DNA of 64,000 bases from Sinotaia quadrata (taxonomy: Eukaryota > Mollusca > Gastropoda > Architaenioglossa > Viviparidae), in contig CM054180.1 of the NCBI GenBank assembly GCA_028829895.1, positions 113,502,635-113,566,634 on the forward strand, written 5' to 3'. Below the pieces are notes generated by a model. That model was not told where the DNA came from and did no database searches. It saw only the letters and a program-made list of their open reading frames with translations. Below are positions 39,201 to 51,785 of the stretch, in pieces. A program made the position numbers and the translations under genes. Numbering within the stretch: the stretch's first letter is position 1; the number at the start of each line of letters is the position of its first letter.

Positions 39201-42200
39201 GTATGCCTTTGCAGGTTTAGAGTATTGAAAATCTAACCCGGGAATTTGTGCTATGGAAACGAATGTAATTATATAATTTTAACAGATATGTAATACTACA
39301 TTAATTGGATTGCGGAGTTTGGTGTTACAAATTTTTTTGTTGGGGGGGGGGGGTAGTTTTATTTTCCAGTTGTTTATTTCCAATATTACATGCTTTCTTC
39401 GTGATTTATTTGTCGGAGATGTGAACTAGAGATTTCAGTTTAATTAACGCAGAATTTCACAGTCAGTGATGTCACCAGGAGGTGAACAGATGTGGAAAGT
39501 CTTGTAGTGAGCCAGTGATTGCTCAAGATAAGTTCCCTGTTTTATTAGTGTAGGAAGTGTTATTCTTCGTGTAACGTTTTATAGACAAACAGTATATTCT
39601 TGAACATTCACGTTAGAAATTAAATGTGTGCTGAAAAGGAGGAAAATGTCCATGGTGGTGAACAGTAAACGGTTTAATATAGTGTACTGGATACAGTAAG
39701 GGTCGGGTAATCTTAAGGTTTGCTTAGGATTGTCTATTGAATTTGGATATTGATCAATGTTATCAATTTTAACAATTCATTTTTGTTAGGTTTTCAAACA
39801 CATAGTTTCTCATTCTTAATCATCTTCATTTTATGTAAGATTTATATTGTAAAATACATATTGTTTGTCCTTGTTATATTCTGAAGCATGACTTTTACAA
39901 ATTTGGGATTTTATGATGAGTCACCGGACTGGTGTGTTGTTGTCCTATATTTTAATCTTCAAATCTAATCTGTGATTTCAAACCTGTTACGTTCCACTTT
40001 GATTATAAATTAATAGAAATCTGTTACAAAACTGTCATAGTGTAAGAAACAGTGTGACGAACAATTTTATCCAATAAACTAACATATATTCTATATTATT
40101 CATTATTCACAGAATTCATCAGTTATATTTACTTCCCTCATGCACTCGTTGACTCACTTACATACTGACCATTAAGATTAATGACCACAACACTCCCTTG
40201 ATTTAGAAAACCTTAATTCACTTAATTCAATAGACGTTTTTCAATCTACATTAATTTCCAAACTCGACAATGTTAATGTTTCTTCACCCTCTCACTCACA
40301 CACCCTTGTACCCAATCATCACTTACTTACCTGACACATGGACATACGCTGTTTGAGTGTACAAATTACATGTATCTCCCAAGTACACATGAACTGAATA
40401 ATAGGCAGAGTGAATACCGCTCAGACCGAATAACTGAAGGCCGGCATTTGGAAGAAAATTGATTGACGGTCCACCTTTGTTTGACAGGATAAATTGCTCT
40501 GATGTGTTGACGGCTAAAAGTATTTCTGAATGGTTCAGATCTGGAACAAAATAAATATATTTAATTAATTCATTGTGAGACTGTTGGCTAATTCTAGCAT
40601 ATTCTTTACCTGAGTTGTTATTTTAACTCTGGTACTCAGAAATATGTCGTCATATGCAGTACCCGAAAGTCATCATTAGTTGACATTTAACAACAATATA
40701 ATAATGAAGTTTAAAAATAGGGACAAACAAATTTACTCCATCACAATACTTTTCATTTTAAATGAGTTCAGATCTATAACACGGTTAGAGATACTAAAAA
40801 TTTACAAATTGTATCCCTTTTAATCATCATTGTGTTCTAAGTCGATGTATTTCAATTCAATACTTTAATAAAAGGACACTGAATCATATCATCTAGTCTT
40901 ATATACACAAAGCTGTAAAACTACAATTAGTCAATATACGCATACCAAATGGAATAAAATAACTAATCACTCACTCACCACTCACACTATAATCGTCAAT
41001 GCAATCAATGCAATCTTAATACGAATCAATAATTTCCAAGTACTGTTTTAATGATAACAATTATAAAGCAAAATTTAAACAATCGTCCTAGACTAGAGTG
41101 AAATACTTCTAAGCTGTAATATGAACAAAACAATTTAATCAAATTTAATGAATCATTTACTTACGTTTGGCATTCTATACATGATCGACATTTGTATTTT
41201 TAAACATTTTATTACCATTCTTTTCGTAAATGGCAACTGCAGTTTTCTCTGTACTATTATTTTACGTGTTTGTTCTCAAAATTTGTATGTTTCTGAAATT
41301 GTTGACGATTCTAATATACTTACTTTTTTGCGATGTGAACCATTTGACATAGTGAACATGTTCAGAAGTCGTTATGTTAAAGACCCAAGGAAGAGTGACA
41401 TTGGCTCCAGCACAAACGTCCAGTCGCGTTCCGTTTGGAAAAGTGGTTGAGGAAGTCCATTGTAAAGCACACGTCACTAGAAAACATGTAGAAATACGTT
41501 ATTTAAACGTCTGATTTCCATCTCTTTTCCTGACTTTATGTTTGGTAGTGTGAGAGAATTAATTTGAGGTAATAAGTAAACAAGGAGAGTGATACAAACG
41601 GACAGACAAACAGACCGATAGATAGATAGTTAAATAGTGGACATATGTATGTACGTCCATTATACGAGGTCGTAAGTTGTAGTCTTTGTAGAGAAAAGTG
41701 AATCGCAATCAAAGGATAGCTGGTTAAGATCAAAATATAAAAGAGCATAAGTAAAGTCCAGGCATTGCATCCTATTGCCTATTGGCTGGAAATCTATTCA
41801 TTCTATTGATTAGTTCTAATAGCTGCAACTGTCTGGCTGTTGCTCTAACCCCTTTCTGTTTGTAAGTTTGATTTATGCTATAATATAAAATTATAACAGA
41901 GTGTGCAACTCCAAGGATAATTCATGTATTTGGATGAATAATGACTGATCAATAAAAGTCTCAAGCATAGTCATTAAATAGATATTTATGCAATATTGTG
42001 TGATAAAGATGAGTATTATATTTATACATAGGATTTGCTTACTGACCGATAAAAATGTAATTAAATTTAGAATTAAAATCTACTTTTGCAGGAATCATTA
42101 TACATAACTCATTCTTGTATTTCGCGGATGGTGGTGGGCAAAATCGTCTCCGCTTGAAAGGATGTTTTCAGCAGTCACTAATTGATAAGTCAAATTGATG

Positions 42201-43296
42201 ACTGGTTGAAAGAAACATTTCAGTGAACAGTGTTCATAATTGAACGACACCTCATGACGAGACACGTGTGAAACAAAGGAAGAATCGCTTCTTCTATTAT
42301 TGATATGATACATTAGTGTTAATTCTTAATTCTCTCTTAAATTTTGTGTTCTGTGGTGAATTATAGTATTCAGTTTAAGAGATTGAGTCTTATGTCATTG
42401 TAATTACAATCGCCTTCTGTGTCATATATTATACTATATATTATATCTAACAATTGCATCTACCATTAATTTTCAACATATACAGTATTCTGTAGTCCCC
42501 TGGTAGTATATCAGTATCTATTTAAGCATGTATTATATTCTTGAGGACATCTTAAATCATCAATTTGCGTAAATAATGAAATACCAGTAATCTTTAATAG
42601 CATAGGTAAATCCAGATAAACATCTTTCAGATTTGGAACAAAATGAACTTTCCAATAAAATTGTAAAACATTGAGTGTTTATTATAAAATCATTGCTTTT
42701 CTACCGTTTAAATTGTTGGCATATAAATTGATTCGCTGATTGTGTCTAACATCCTGTAAATTGATTGTTTAATGATATCAACTAATTGCACATCGTTTAC
42801 ATAATTCTTCGGAATTTATTAAAGACTTGACACCAGCTTTTTCAAAGAATCAAACAGAAATGTGTACAATACTACACTAATAAACATGTAAAGTAAGGAT
42901 AAAGTTTGTAAAGTAAACAGATGTATTGCGATTGGTATTTGAGTTATTTCTTTTGGCATTCTTTTTAAACGTTTGTGAGGTTACAGTCTCAATGTAACAA
43001 TACAAACCTCTACGACTGGATATTGTTCCTACAAAAATAGAACCTTTATAATAATAAAAAATAATTTGTTCAACATGTTCCTACCTACATGTTCCACTTG
43101 TCACAACATGACGCGATTGTTCCAGCTTATCTTGCAAAATAGAAATATTATGACATTAAATATATACCAATACTTTGCATATATAGTAAACTACAAATGG
43201 ACAAATACACACACACGCATTGCCAATCAATAAAATGTTAAAAATAAGAAAAACTGACTTGCCTGACACCGACGAGATAATAAGAAAAAGAAACAT
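35760..43296 (-). CDS. Gene C: complete secreted Ig-Ig-coiled-coil protein with short-chain-collagen-C4-like C-terminus, 490 aa
   Basis: Complete gene. Exons: 43263-43296, 41324-41476, 40331-40540, 38647-38792, 37798-38200, 36763-36834, 35760-36214 (stop at 35762-35760). The joined length is 1473 nt, one codon more than B in exon 7. Domain order and intron phases match B. Intron 1 starts with a GC donor (CAG|GCAAGT), as in gene A. Exons 2-5 are almost identical to those of the other copies. The C-terminal domain differs from B mainly at the residues after VYDQRAKP, around GHHGHTAA, and at SQANQDG. The upstream region contains a 33-bp tandem duplication (43313-43378) that repeats the AT-box and a degenerate E-box. 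I infer a secreted immune-type recognition protein. Confidence 0.88.
36763..36834 (-). CDS. Gene C exon 6: start of C-terminal domain
   Basis: 72 nt encoding YTIGSTYTHWGSDNC and SAETVYSG. Same splice sites as the other copies. Confidence 0.88.
37798..38200 (-). CDS. Gene C exon 5: rest of Ig-like domain 2 plus coiled coil
   Basis: 403 nt. NGRYSC end motif, then the coiled coil. It ends DQVKEYFRT, as in D, where A and B have DQLKEYIRT. Confidence 0.9.
38647..38792 (-). CDS. Gene C exon 4: first half of Ig-like domain 2
   Basis: 146 nt with LECG and VVWK. It has HAIPSADRVF where the others have HAITSADRVF. Confidence 0.88.
40331..40540 (-). CDS. Gene C exon 3: second half of Ig-like domain 1
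   Basis: 210 nt, open, with the same flanking splice sites and phase as A, B and D. It is followed by a doubled donor-like stretch, GTAAGTAAGT. The second Ig Cys is also missing here. Confidence 0.88.
41324..41476 (-). CDS. Gene C exon 2: first half of Ig-like domain 1
   Basis: 153 nt. The protein matches the other copies. Nucleotide changes against A and B are few and silent. Donor AAAA|GTAAGT. Confidence 0.88.
43263..43296 (-). CDS. Gene C exon 1: signal-peptide micro-exon
   Basis: 34 nt encoding MFLFLIISSVS plus one base, followed by CAG|GCAAGT (GC donor). Confidence 0.83.
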
Positions 43297-43740
43297 TCTA
43301 TATCACTCTCCTAGACTTTTATTTCTCCACGTTTCTGTCCAGTCAAGACTTTTATTCCTCCACTTGTCTGTCCAGTCAAGAAACAAGACACGAAATGACG
43401 AGAGCAATGATTTTCTTTTCGCTTTCTATCAAATGTGACGTAAGCATGGAAGAGAAAGGTCAAGGGTTAAACAGTTTCCTTTGTAAAGGAGGGTGAGTAA
43501 AAGTATTGACCATCACATTCATTAAACGTATACTGTACTTTACAGCTTCAGACGTGCAGTCACGTACCAGGCACACACTTGTGAACGATTTGCTTTTAAT
43601 TAAGTGCAGGTCTGTGTTGACGTTTCCTGCCAATCGAATGACGTCAGTAATGCTGGACTCGTAGTGTTCTAATAATGTCGACACCAGTACTCAAAGAGTT
43701 TGTTTCCTGAGTGAGATTTCCTTCACCAGTGCAACTGATA
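43297..43740 (-). promoter_or_regulatory. Putative promoter / 5' region of gene C, with 33-bp duplication
   Basis: AT box at 43317-43323 with the same 20-nt gap to the ATG. TGACGTAA lies at 43436-43443 and TGACGTCA at 43639-43646. A 33-bp unit holding the AT box is tandemly repeated (43313-43345 and 43346-43378). The E-box is changed to CACGTT in one repeat and CACTTG in the other. Confidence 0.55.
43313..43378. repeat. 33-bp tandem duplication in gene C upstream region
   Basis: Two copies of AGACTTTTATTTCTCCACGT followed by TTCTGTCCAGTCA, differing at three or so bases. Genes A and B have one copy. Confidence 0.93.
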
Positions 43741-44799
43741 AAATTATAGATAGAGAGAGAGAAACAATATATATAAAAGAAACCTCACCAAAACAACACT
43801 TATGTCTTTCCTTCTGATATTTGTTAAAGTAAATAAACAGTATCGGTAATCGGTGTGTTTCCAAAGACATACGCATCTCACGTACGCACGCACATACACG
43901 TTAAAAGCTTGAATACAGATTTATGTGAAGCCTGCTCACATTGCTTCAAACAAAAACATAGTTTTGGGTTTTGTTTTCTGCGAGACTAGCATATATTCTA
44001 TCACCTTACTCTTTGTGTTTAATATTCATTAAAATAACGTCAGATCAGCTTTAATATTAAGAATTCTCGTATCGCCTCGTCATTCAAAAGTTGAATAATG
44101 CCGAAAATTTATACATGAAATTATTATTAAGATAGTTAAAAATTGCTAGAACCACAATTCACGCTGTTGTACGTAGAACGATACTGGAAATAAGTTGACT
44201 ATCCTGATAAATTATTGTGCGACTTTACAAATATTTCTTGACTGTATTGTTATGACTGCTAGGAGACGTGAAATTTCGTGAAAAAGGTCAATCAAAATAC
44301 TAATTACAGTTCGATTTATTCAAAGTAAAACTAATATTTTTCGGCAATTTAAATGACTATGACTAAATTAAAAATCACGGCGATAAGCCTGTGACGTAAT
44401 CATAACCAAATTATTTTGCTACACACTGTCAATGTTTGAGATGTCGTACAAGACGTCATTGTCTCAAAAATAGCAAAGTCATTAGAATTAAATCAACAAC
44501 ATTGGCAATATGCTTAACAATAGCAATTTTTAATCAACAAAATTATTATGCTTAAGAGTAGCATATATAATCAACAAAGTTATTACGCTTTAAAAATAGC
44601 AATATTTAACACAGAAGGTGTGGTTTTGCAAACTCACCAATGACTATAAAATACAAGCATTTACCTGTCTAAAATCTATGTAAAAAGGCCATTTATATAT
44701 TTTTTAATCTATTTTTTTATACCTAAAAATAACATTGGCAATTGAAACTGCTGCTGAAGTGAATCATTTGCAGATCTTCAAATATGGCATCCAGAGCTT

Positions 44800-46059
44800 A
44801 ATTATAATGGGGAATTTTCCCATATTTTTTTATACAAATTTTCATGACGTAATTAAAATGAATGCTATTTGTAATTTGAATGACGTACGTTGCTTCATGC
44901 TTGCTTGGCAGTGAGGTCCTGAACGAAATTAGTACTTGCGTCAGATAGATGAGCGAGTGTTTGTTGTTTAAATGACCAAAAAACATTGCACTAGAGATTA
45001 ATTTGCGGTGTGTGTGGTTTTGGATATTCACTGGGATGCTACTTGTTACTGGATCGGCAGAGGTGTTAAGAAGTTTGTTATAAGAGTATTAGGGGTATAA
45101 TACTTTGCACGCTGGTTTAGTATAAGTAAGTGACCAGATCGAAGGCGTGTCTAACAGACACAGGTGTGATTTCAAGGGTAGCTTTTACCTTATTCAGCCA
45201 GGGTTTTACTGCTCCATGTACAACCCAATGAAGCGAGGGACTCAAATCTCGAAAACGCTCACCCCAAGAGACGATTGAAAAAATGAGTAAAGAATAAAAT
45301 TTGTTAGGTTTTATTAGGATATGTTTATATGTTATGTTTTATTTTGAACATGTTTAACATTTATTTCTTTCCGAGACCTATGCCAAACTTAGTATTTATT
45401 AATAGAGCAATTGACTGGACACTTAGACTCTGCAATTGCTTTTGTTTCAAGGTTTGGAATTTTGTTTTAGTTTTGATGTCCGTTTTGATTTTCATTGTGA
45501 TCTTTAATTTTAACTGGGATTGGAATCTATTCCTGATATGATGTCATGTCCTACTGAGAGTCTACCAACGTGTGTACGTCACTCCAGGGCATGAGATAAG
45601 TTTTGATTGCAAAGTGACTACAGTGTGGTTAGTAGGATGAAAATTGTTGCTTATTTTTCTAAATCTTGTTAACATTTCTTTTCTTTAATTTCTTGTTATT
45701 ATTTTAACCTCGGTATTTGTTAGTGAACTAATTTCTATCGTTTGTTATCATCGTCTGAAGTGATAATCTAAGGATTATATCTTGTTCTCTGTTCGTCTAT
45801 TTATAATCGTCATATATCTATTCATAAACGTCGATTCTCAGCGAAAACTGAGTGTGTGTGTGTGTGTGTGTGGGGGGTGGTGGTGGTGGAGTCAACTTTG
45901 CGGCGTACTAGTATATCGGCGTAACAGTTGCAGATATACATATAACCAGTGACCCATACTCTGCATTGGCACTTGTAGATGTCTTCTATCATAACTCTTC
46001 ATATTTGATATAATTCATTATTACAAAGTAATCCCAGGGTACAGCGGCGACAATTATAA
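44800..46059. mobile_element. 1.24-kb insertion with 8-bp target duplication, class unknown
   Basis: AATTATAA occurs at 44800-44807 and 46052-46059, flanking 44808-46051. The A paralogue reads straight through this point with one AATTATAA (about 10520), and B is similar (about 29107). I see no clear terminal inverted repeats and no coding gene inside. The last 85 bp resemble 11982-12064. An 8-bp duplication would suit a hAT-type element, but the ends do not confirm it. Confidence 0.6.
45850..45893. repeat. TG microsatellite followed by GGTGG run
   Basis: A short TG run passing into GGGGGGTGGTGGTGG, inside the 1.24-kb insertion. Confidence 0.85.
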
Positions 46060-46270
46060 CATCGAAGTTGAATTGAAAAAAAAATCAGTTTTACTTTTCT
46101 TGAATCTCGATCATTTTCTTTTTTAGCGTTCATAATTTGTACTTAATAAAATCTACACACAGTGCAAAACACTCATACACATATCCAACATTCGCGCACG
46201 GACAGTCTCACATAGGTACACATCCATCTAAACACCCACACATACACGCACGCACATATTGATAGCTAGC

Positions 46271-46291
46271 TATATAGATAGATAGATAGAC

Positions 46292-46331
<40 letters not shown>

Positions 46332-46436
46332 TGGCAGACAGATATATAGTTAGATAGATAGATATACAGGCAGACAGACAGACAGATAGATAAATAGTTA
46401 GATAGATAGATAGATAGAGAGATAAATAGATAGATA
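46271..46436. repeat. GATA/GACA microsatellite
   Basis: GATA tetranucleotides with GACA and TTAGATA interruptions. Paralogue of the tract at 10709-10893. Confidence 0.93.
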
Positions 46437-46459
46437 GTCTTAATATTTAGCTATTAATA

Positions 46460-46700
46460 ATTTATATATAATAAGAGTAATAATTCTTCCTCAATACCTT
46501 CATGTCTTCCACTCGACGGATTACAAGGGCGTCATAAAAATCTACTCTATACACACTACTAAGATAAAAGTTTTACTGTTGCATAATCTTTCTGTGGGTG
46601 GAAACTTCTTACTGAAGACGTAATGAAAATCTGACATTTTAATATATAGAGCTCTCACCCAGCCACTATTACTTAAACATGTATCTGAAGCTTAATGAAT
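46460..46700. repeat. Dispersed repeat shared with 61690-61930
   Basis: About 200 bp matches the gene D intron insertion at 61690-61930 in the same orientation, including the pattern GGATTA-AAGG followed by ACACTACT and TAATGAAAATC. The element class is unknown. Confidence 0.6.
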
Positions 46701-47032
46701 TTAAGAATAAACTGATTATATCAACAATCAAATCTACAACATATGAATATAATAAAAAAAAGCGTTGACATTTACATAATTTCACCACAATGGATTATTA
46801 ACGCACCACACTTACTCATATATATTTATATAAACATATTAATCATATCGGAAATTATTGAACAGTTGAGAGTTAATGATTTTATATTTACAACCTTGAT
46901 GCTTATGGCCTGAAAATATTTAATCTCTCTAAATTGTCATCTTACTCACCACATTACTCATATTGCCAATTATTACTCACCAAAACATAAAATATGTTTT
47001 CTTTCCTTCTTTACGTCCAAACTGATTAATAT

Positions 47033-47223
47033 TTCTCTGTTTATATTGTCTTGTATTTAATAAAAAAGTTGTACTTATGCTATCTTGTTCCTCTGCTCTA
47101 GTTGTATGACGTCACTTCGTGTTCGTGACGTTCAAGTGCAGGTTTCGTTTTGTATCCTCCTTGTTTTGTTTATTTGGATGGGAGGGGTGGAGCCAAAAAC
47201 GATTGGTAAATAGGAATAAGATA

Positions 47224-47308
<85 letters not shown>

Positions 47309-47430
47309 TACACACACATACACACACACATACACACACATACACACACATATACACACTAGAAATGTAGAAAGCCATCAGTTGGAAATTTAGATATTGT
47401 CATTAATAATAATACGTAATATCATGATGT
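47033..47430. other. Segment inverted relative to 11741-12215
   Basis: The reverse complement matches the A spacer on both sides of the microsatellite. Flanking sequence (46850-47030 and 47445-47510) matches the A spacer directly. Confidence 0.7.
47228..47354. repeat. CA microsatellite
   Basis: CA run with AA and TA interruptions toward the right end. It is the inverted counterpart of the TG tract at 11813-11911. Confidence 0.95.
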
Positions 47431-48485
47431 AAATCATATCGCGCTGTGTGTGTATGAGTAATTCGTGAGATAAGAATTTATTTTTAGTTACAAGTCTGCT
47501 TGTTTATATGCAGGTGTGTGTGCGTATATATTCATGTGTCCAGGTCTGTGCTTTAAGTGGCAAAGATCAACTGTATAACTTCAGACAACAAATTTATGCA
47601 TCGAACAGATAGTTAAATAATAATTAAGACATAATAATAAAGATATTTCTTGATACTCCAAGTAACAGGTATATGATTAGGGTAATAATTGCAATGAATT
47701 GCAAAATATGAGGAAATATTAAAATGCTCATTGAATTGGCATTGCTCTTTACCAGTTTTTGTCTTGTAAAGAATAATGAGTACAAGACAAAATAATAAAA
47801 TATAAAATGTGAAAATAAGGGGAATTCATCCATCATAATATTAGATCATTCTAAATTAGGTTATTCCCCTTGCTCTTAAACTAATCTTTGAAAATATATA
47901 TCGCGGGCATTCTTCTTCCTAACTTATTTTAAAGGTTTAAAACCCTTCGAATACGAAATAGATTTCTCTATTTAATTGGCACAGTACATCAGATACAAAC
48001 TTAATAGATTATCCGGATTTTGAAAGGAGAATTCCGCATAACTAGAAACACATTGATATTATTTCCATTAAACTGTAGTAGATTTTTTCTTAATTTGAAT
48101 TGCAATAATTAAACCAAGACTCACTTATATTTAATCGTTCCGGATTTACCAGTATGAAGGATAAGCGTTAGAACACGACAAGAATAGTGCACGAAATTTG
48201 ATCTCGAAAAGATTGTCATTAAAAAAAAAAAGAAAATGAAAATAATATATTAATTTATCTCGAAAAGATTTCCAATTTCGCAATCAACCATTGTGTTTAC
48301 TTACTTCACGATTCAGTTATAATTATCATGTAAATAATTAATATGAGTTGGGAACAATAAGTATTTTAAATCATTTAACCTTTAGTTTAGTGCTTTTCAT
48401 AATGATTTGTATTTTTCTAGTTTGAATACTAAATTTTGTCACAAGTATGTTAGTGTTTATATTCATGATGAAGTGAATTTGTGTT
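47431..48485. other. Spacer paralogous to 12985-14415
   Basis: Direct match that lacks the 258-bp TATC tract. It has a single short TATATGCAGG where the A spacer has the tetranucleotide expansion. No gene seen. Confidence 0.65.
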
Positions 48486-48489
48486 TTTC

Positions 48490-48578
<89 letters not shown>

Positions 48579-48585
48579 TGTGTGT
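48490..48585. repeat. TG microsatellite
   Basis: TG run with a few TATG interruptions. Paralogue of 14418-14513. Confidence 0.95.
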
Positions 48586-48798
48586 CGGTGGGCACCGAGT
48601 GTGATATCAAAATTCAATGAAATATTTCCTGTACATATTCAAATAAAAAATCAATTAAGATAAAGCTAGTTTCGAGTTATGTTTTAGAAAACAATGATGA
48701 AAGATATAAGTCTTGTGTGAGTTTAAACTGCATGGGTTTATAGGTTAACAAGAAATCCAATCTCTTATTATTAAGAGATTATTATTATTAATTATATC

Positions 48799-48799
<1 letters not shown>

Positions 48800-48866
<67 letters not shown>
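48800..48866. repeat. Pure TG microsatellite
   Basis: Uninterrupted TG run of about 66 bp. Paralogue of the interrupted tract at 14634-14722. Confidence 0.96.
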
Positions 48867-51130
48867 TAAAAGAAATATGTGACAATTTTGTAGAAGTAAA
48901 GTGCAGTTATAATGGAACATAACGTATCAATTTAGTTTTCTGGAGATGACTCGTCATGCTACACGACTAATTCTGTGTAACTAGTGTGACTTTGACTGCC
49001 CCCTGCTTACCTTAGCATCCTCTCCATTGGTAGGCGTGATCTTGACTATCCACTATATCTTAGAGCCATCTCCAGTGGTGTCCATGACCTAGTTACCCAC
49101 TAAATACCTTAGCACACTTTTAACAGGTGTGCGTGGAATAATTGTTGCTGAATGAGTGCTAAGGAAACTTTGAGTTTCCTCAAACCTATTGTAATGAATC
49201 AAACGCCAATTTTAGACCAAAGGACGGTTGGTCTTGGACAATATTGAAATTATCCGTTGCTTAATTCTTTTGCAACTGTCAGTCATTAACCGATCTAGCT
49301 TGTCTAGGTAGCGTGCCTTTGGGATTAGGGATATAAATAGAGTGTTTCACTAAGAATGATAACCACCATTTTTATCTTCGATGGAATCCGGTAGATCATT
49401 CTCTTAAGGAAATTACCAAAAACGTTCGAATGTTGTAAGTCGATTTCGGAGAGTGATGTTTTAAGCCCATACATAAAAAAAATCAATTTTTAATAATCTG
49501 ATTAATGATTTATATGAGTATGAATTAAGGCAAATAACACATGGTTTCACAGATGGTCGATCTGTGTGATCTCTATGTTCACATATGCAGCCACGAGAAC
49601 TAAGTAAATATTAATTGTTTATTTCACTAACAGATTTCATTTAGTTGCGACATGACTGATGAGACAAGGTAAGAATGCATATTTGCCAGATTGAAACTGA
49701 TGTATACATCAATATGAAATCAAAACAAAGGATGAAAGGACACATCAAGAGACAAATGTCGGTGGCCACAATAGATGAACAGGTTGATAAATTTACCAGC
49801 TAAATCTCAGACGAGAATATCATGAGCTTTTGTTCGTTTGAGAGAGTCAATATACCTTGTGGTCAATTAGACTTCTGGCATGGTGAATTGTTTGCTTATA
49901 TATATCTATTAATCCTCATTCATGCGTTGTATGTGCATTTGTATATGCATGCGTGTGCGTATTTATACATGAGTCATGGTTTATTTTGCTGCAAGTGTCA
50001 GGATGAAGAAACAAGAATGGTTGCCTCGTGACGACAAGGTATGAACGTGGCCATCACTGATTAAGACTCAGTTTCCCTCAGTACTACTTGACTGTAGGTA
50101 TCAAGACACATCTCGCCTTCAATTATCAAAGAAACACAGAACAGTTCTGAGCCTAGATAAGGGAAACAGGGAAAACGTGCATTACACATCTAGGATTTCA
50201 TGAGAAATCTCTCCATTTATTTCTACAATAATTATCACATTGATAATTCCCTATTCCCAATTCTAAATGGAAACTATATATTTGTTCTGTAGAATTCCCT
50301 CAAATGAACAGATGTGGAGTTCAAAACTTGAAAAATTCAAAGAACGATCTAGGACAATTCGTTACTATATGATTCGCTTGTGTGAAGTGTACTCCAAACT
50401 GATTGAGTTACTAACAAACTGTTCAATTATTCCTTGAACAAACGTTGGATTGAGATATTCAAAATATATTATGTATATACGCATGATTTGCGTTGAGTCT
50501 GTATATTTACCTAACTTTCATTTTCTTTACTACTGGGTAATTTATTTCTGTATTTTACTGTGGAAGGCTAGTTAAGTGTTTATGTAGTCTTGCGGACAAT
50601 CTCTTTCTTTGTCTTTGTTTATAAATGAATTGATGTAGTGGCATTTGGATCAAAGACGCTAAATTCGTGTCATATGTACTATGCTCTGTCACTGTATATG
50701 CACATATCGGTGTACACTGTATTTTTTGTTATTTATTAACTGAATTTGACGTCTATACATTCAGATACAAAATAATTTCTAGTGTGTATTTGCTATGGTA
50801 TACTAGTTTATTAACTTTCTTTGCGTGTTTTATACTTTATGTAACGGTTTTCGAATAGTGCGCCAATATAATTGTTTATTTTATTTGCATTTATATTTCA
50901 AATTATGCATTAGGAAAGTGTTGACTTTCAAAAGTAATTAATGTAGTTTCCTTAGTGATTAAAGTAGCTACTTAACTCTTAGGGATTTAGAAGTAAATTA
51001 CGTTTATGCAAAAGTCAGAAAACAGCAAATGGAAGTGATGCCCGGTTCTGGTGACTAGTGGATTTGAGTTCAAGGGTCTTTCTTTGCAGCCCGCATCCAT
51101 ACTTCATTGGTTGAATATGATATGTGTGAG
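48867..51130. other. Spacer DNA paralogous to parts of the A-B and B-C spacers
   Basis: About 48900-49600 matches 14780-15560. About 49610-49860 matches 31130-31400. About 50070-50990 matches 33690-34620. No gene recognised. Confidence 0.6.
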
Positions 51131-51137
51131 TGTGGAT

Positions 51138-51236
51138 GTTCATACTGTCTTGACTGACTAGGATATGTGTGCATGTGTGGTTGTTCATACTGTCTTGACT
51201 GACTAGGATATGTGTGCATGTGTGGTTGTTCATACG
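51138..51236. repeat. 45-bp minisatellite, about 2.2 copies
   Basis: Unit GTTCATACTGTCTTGACTGA followed by CTAGGATATGTGTGCATGTG. Confidence 0.9.
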
Positions 51237-51730
51237 CAGAGAAAAACTAAAAAGACCTATGACGTAACACAAATAGAGACTGAGTTAGAGGGCCAATGCG
51301 CCTGTCGCCAAGAACAAAAGTCCCTCAAGTAAACAGGTATTGCATGTTGTCATCTCTTGCTGTGGCTGTCATCAAGCATGTGTACTGTCCATCGTCATCA
51401 TTGTGAATCCTGTAGTGACCCACTACACTACAGCCACCGCCACAAGACGTTATGTTAAAAATCTTTCAGTTGTAATTGTTAAAATTTACTTTCAAAGTTA
51501 GGTATAAAAACATGTAAATTGGTAGCGCATATAGTTATTATGAAAATAAAAAGTCTGAGAGATGTCAATCTTTTTCTACTTGTCCCACAATGAAAAATAT
51601 GTGGAGACCAAATTTGAATGGTCGATTTATCAGAAGCAAAGAGCACATAAAATTGCACTCACTTATTAGGATTTGTTTTAGAAGACTAATTCACCAGGTG
51701 AGTTGAACACAGCCTCTTTCTATATAAGTA

Positions 51731-51733
51731 AAC

Positions 51734-51783
<50 letters not shown>
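51731..51783. repeat. CA microsatellite, split by a solo LTR
   Basis: The CA run ends at the LTR boundary (51783) and resumes at 53357-53386, so the LTR inserted into the microsatellite. Confidence 0.9.

Positions 51784-51785
<2 letters not shown>

Noticed and set aside
47119..47370. His-Thr or Cys-Val repeat open frames, also near 11758-12003, 14345-14601, 34630-34888 and 48371-48663
   Set aside because: They arise from CA/TG dinucleotide tracts.
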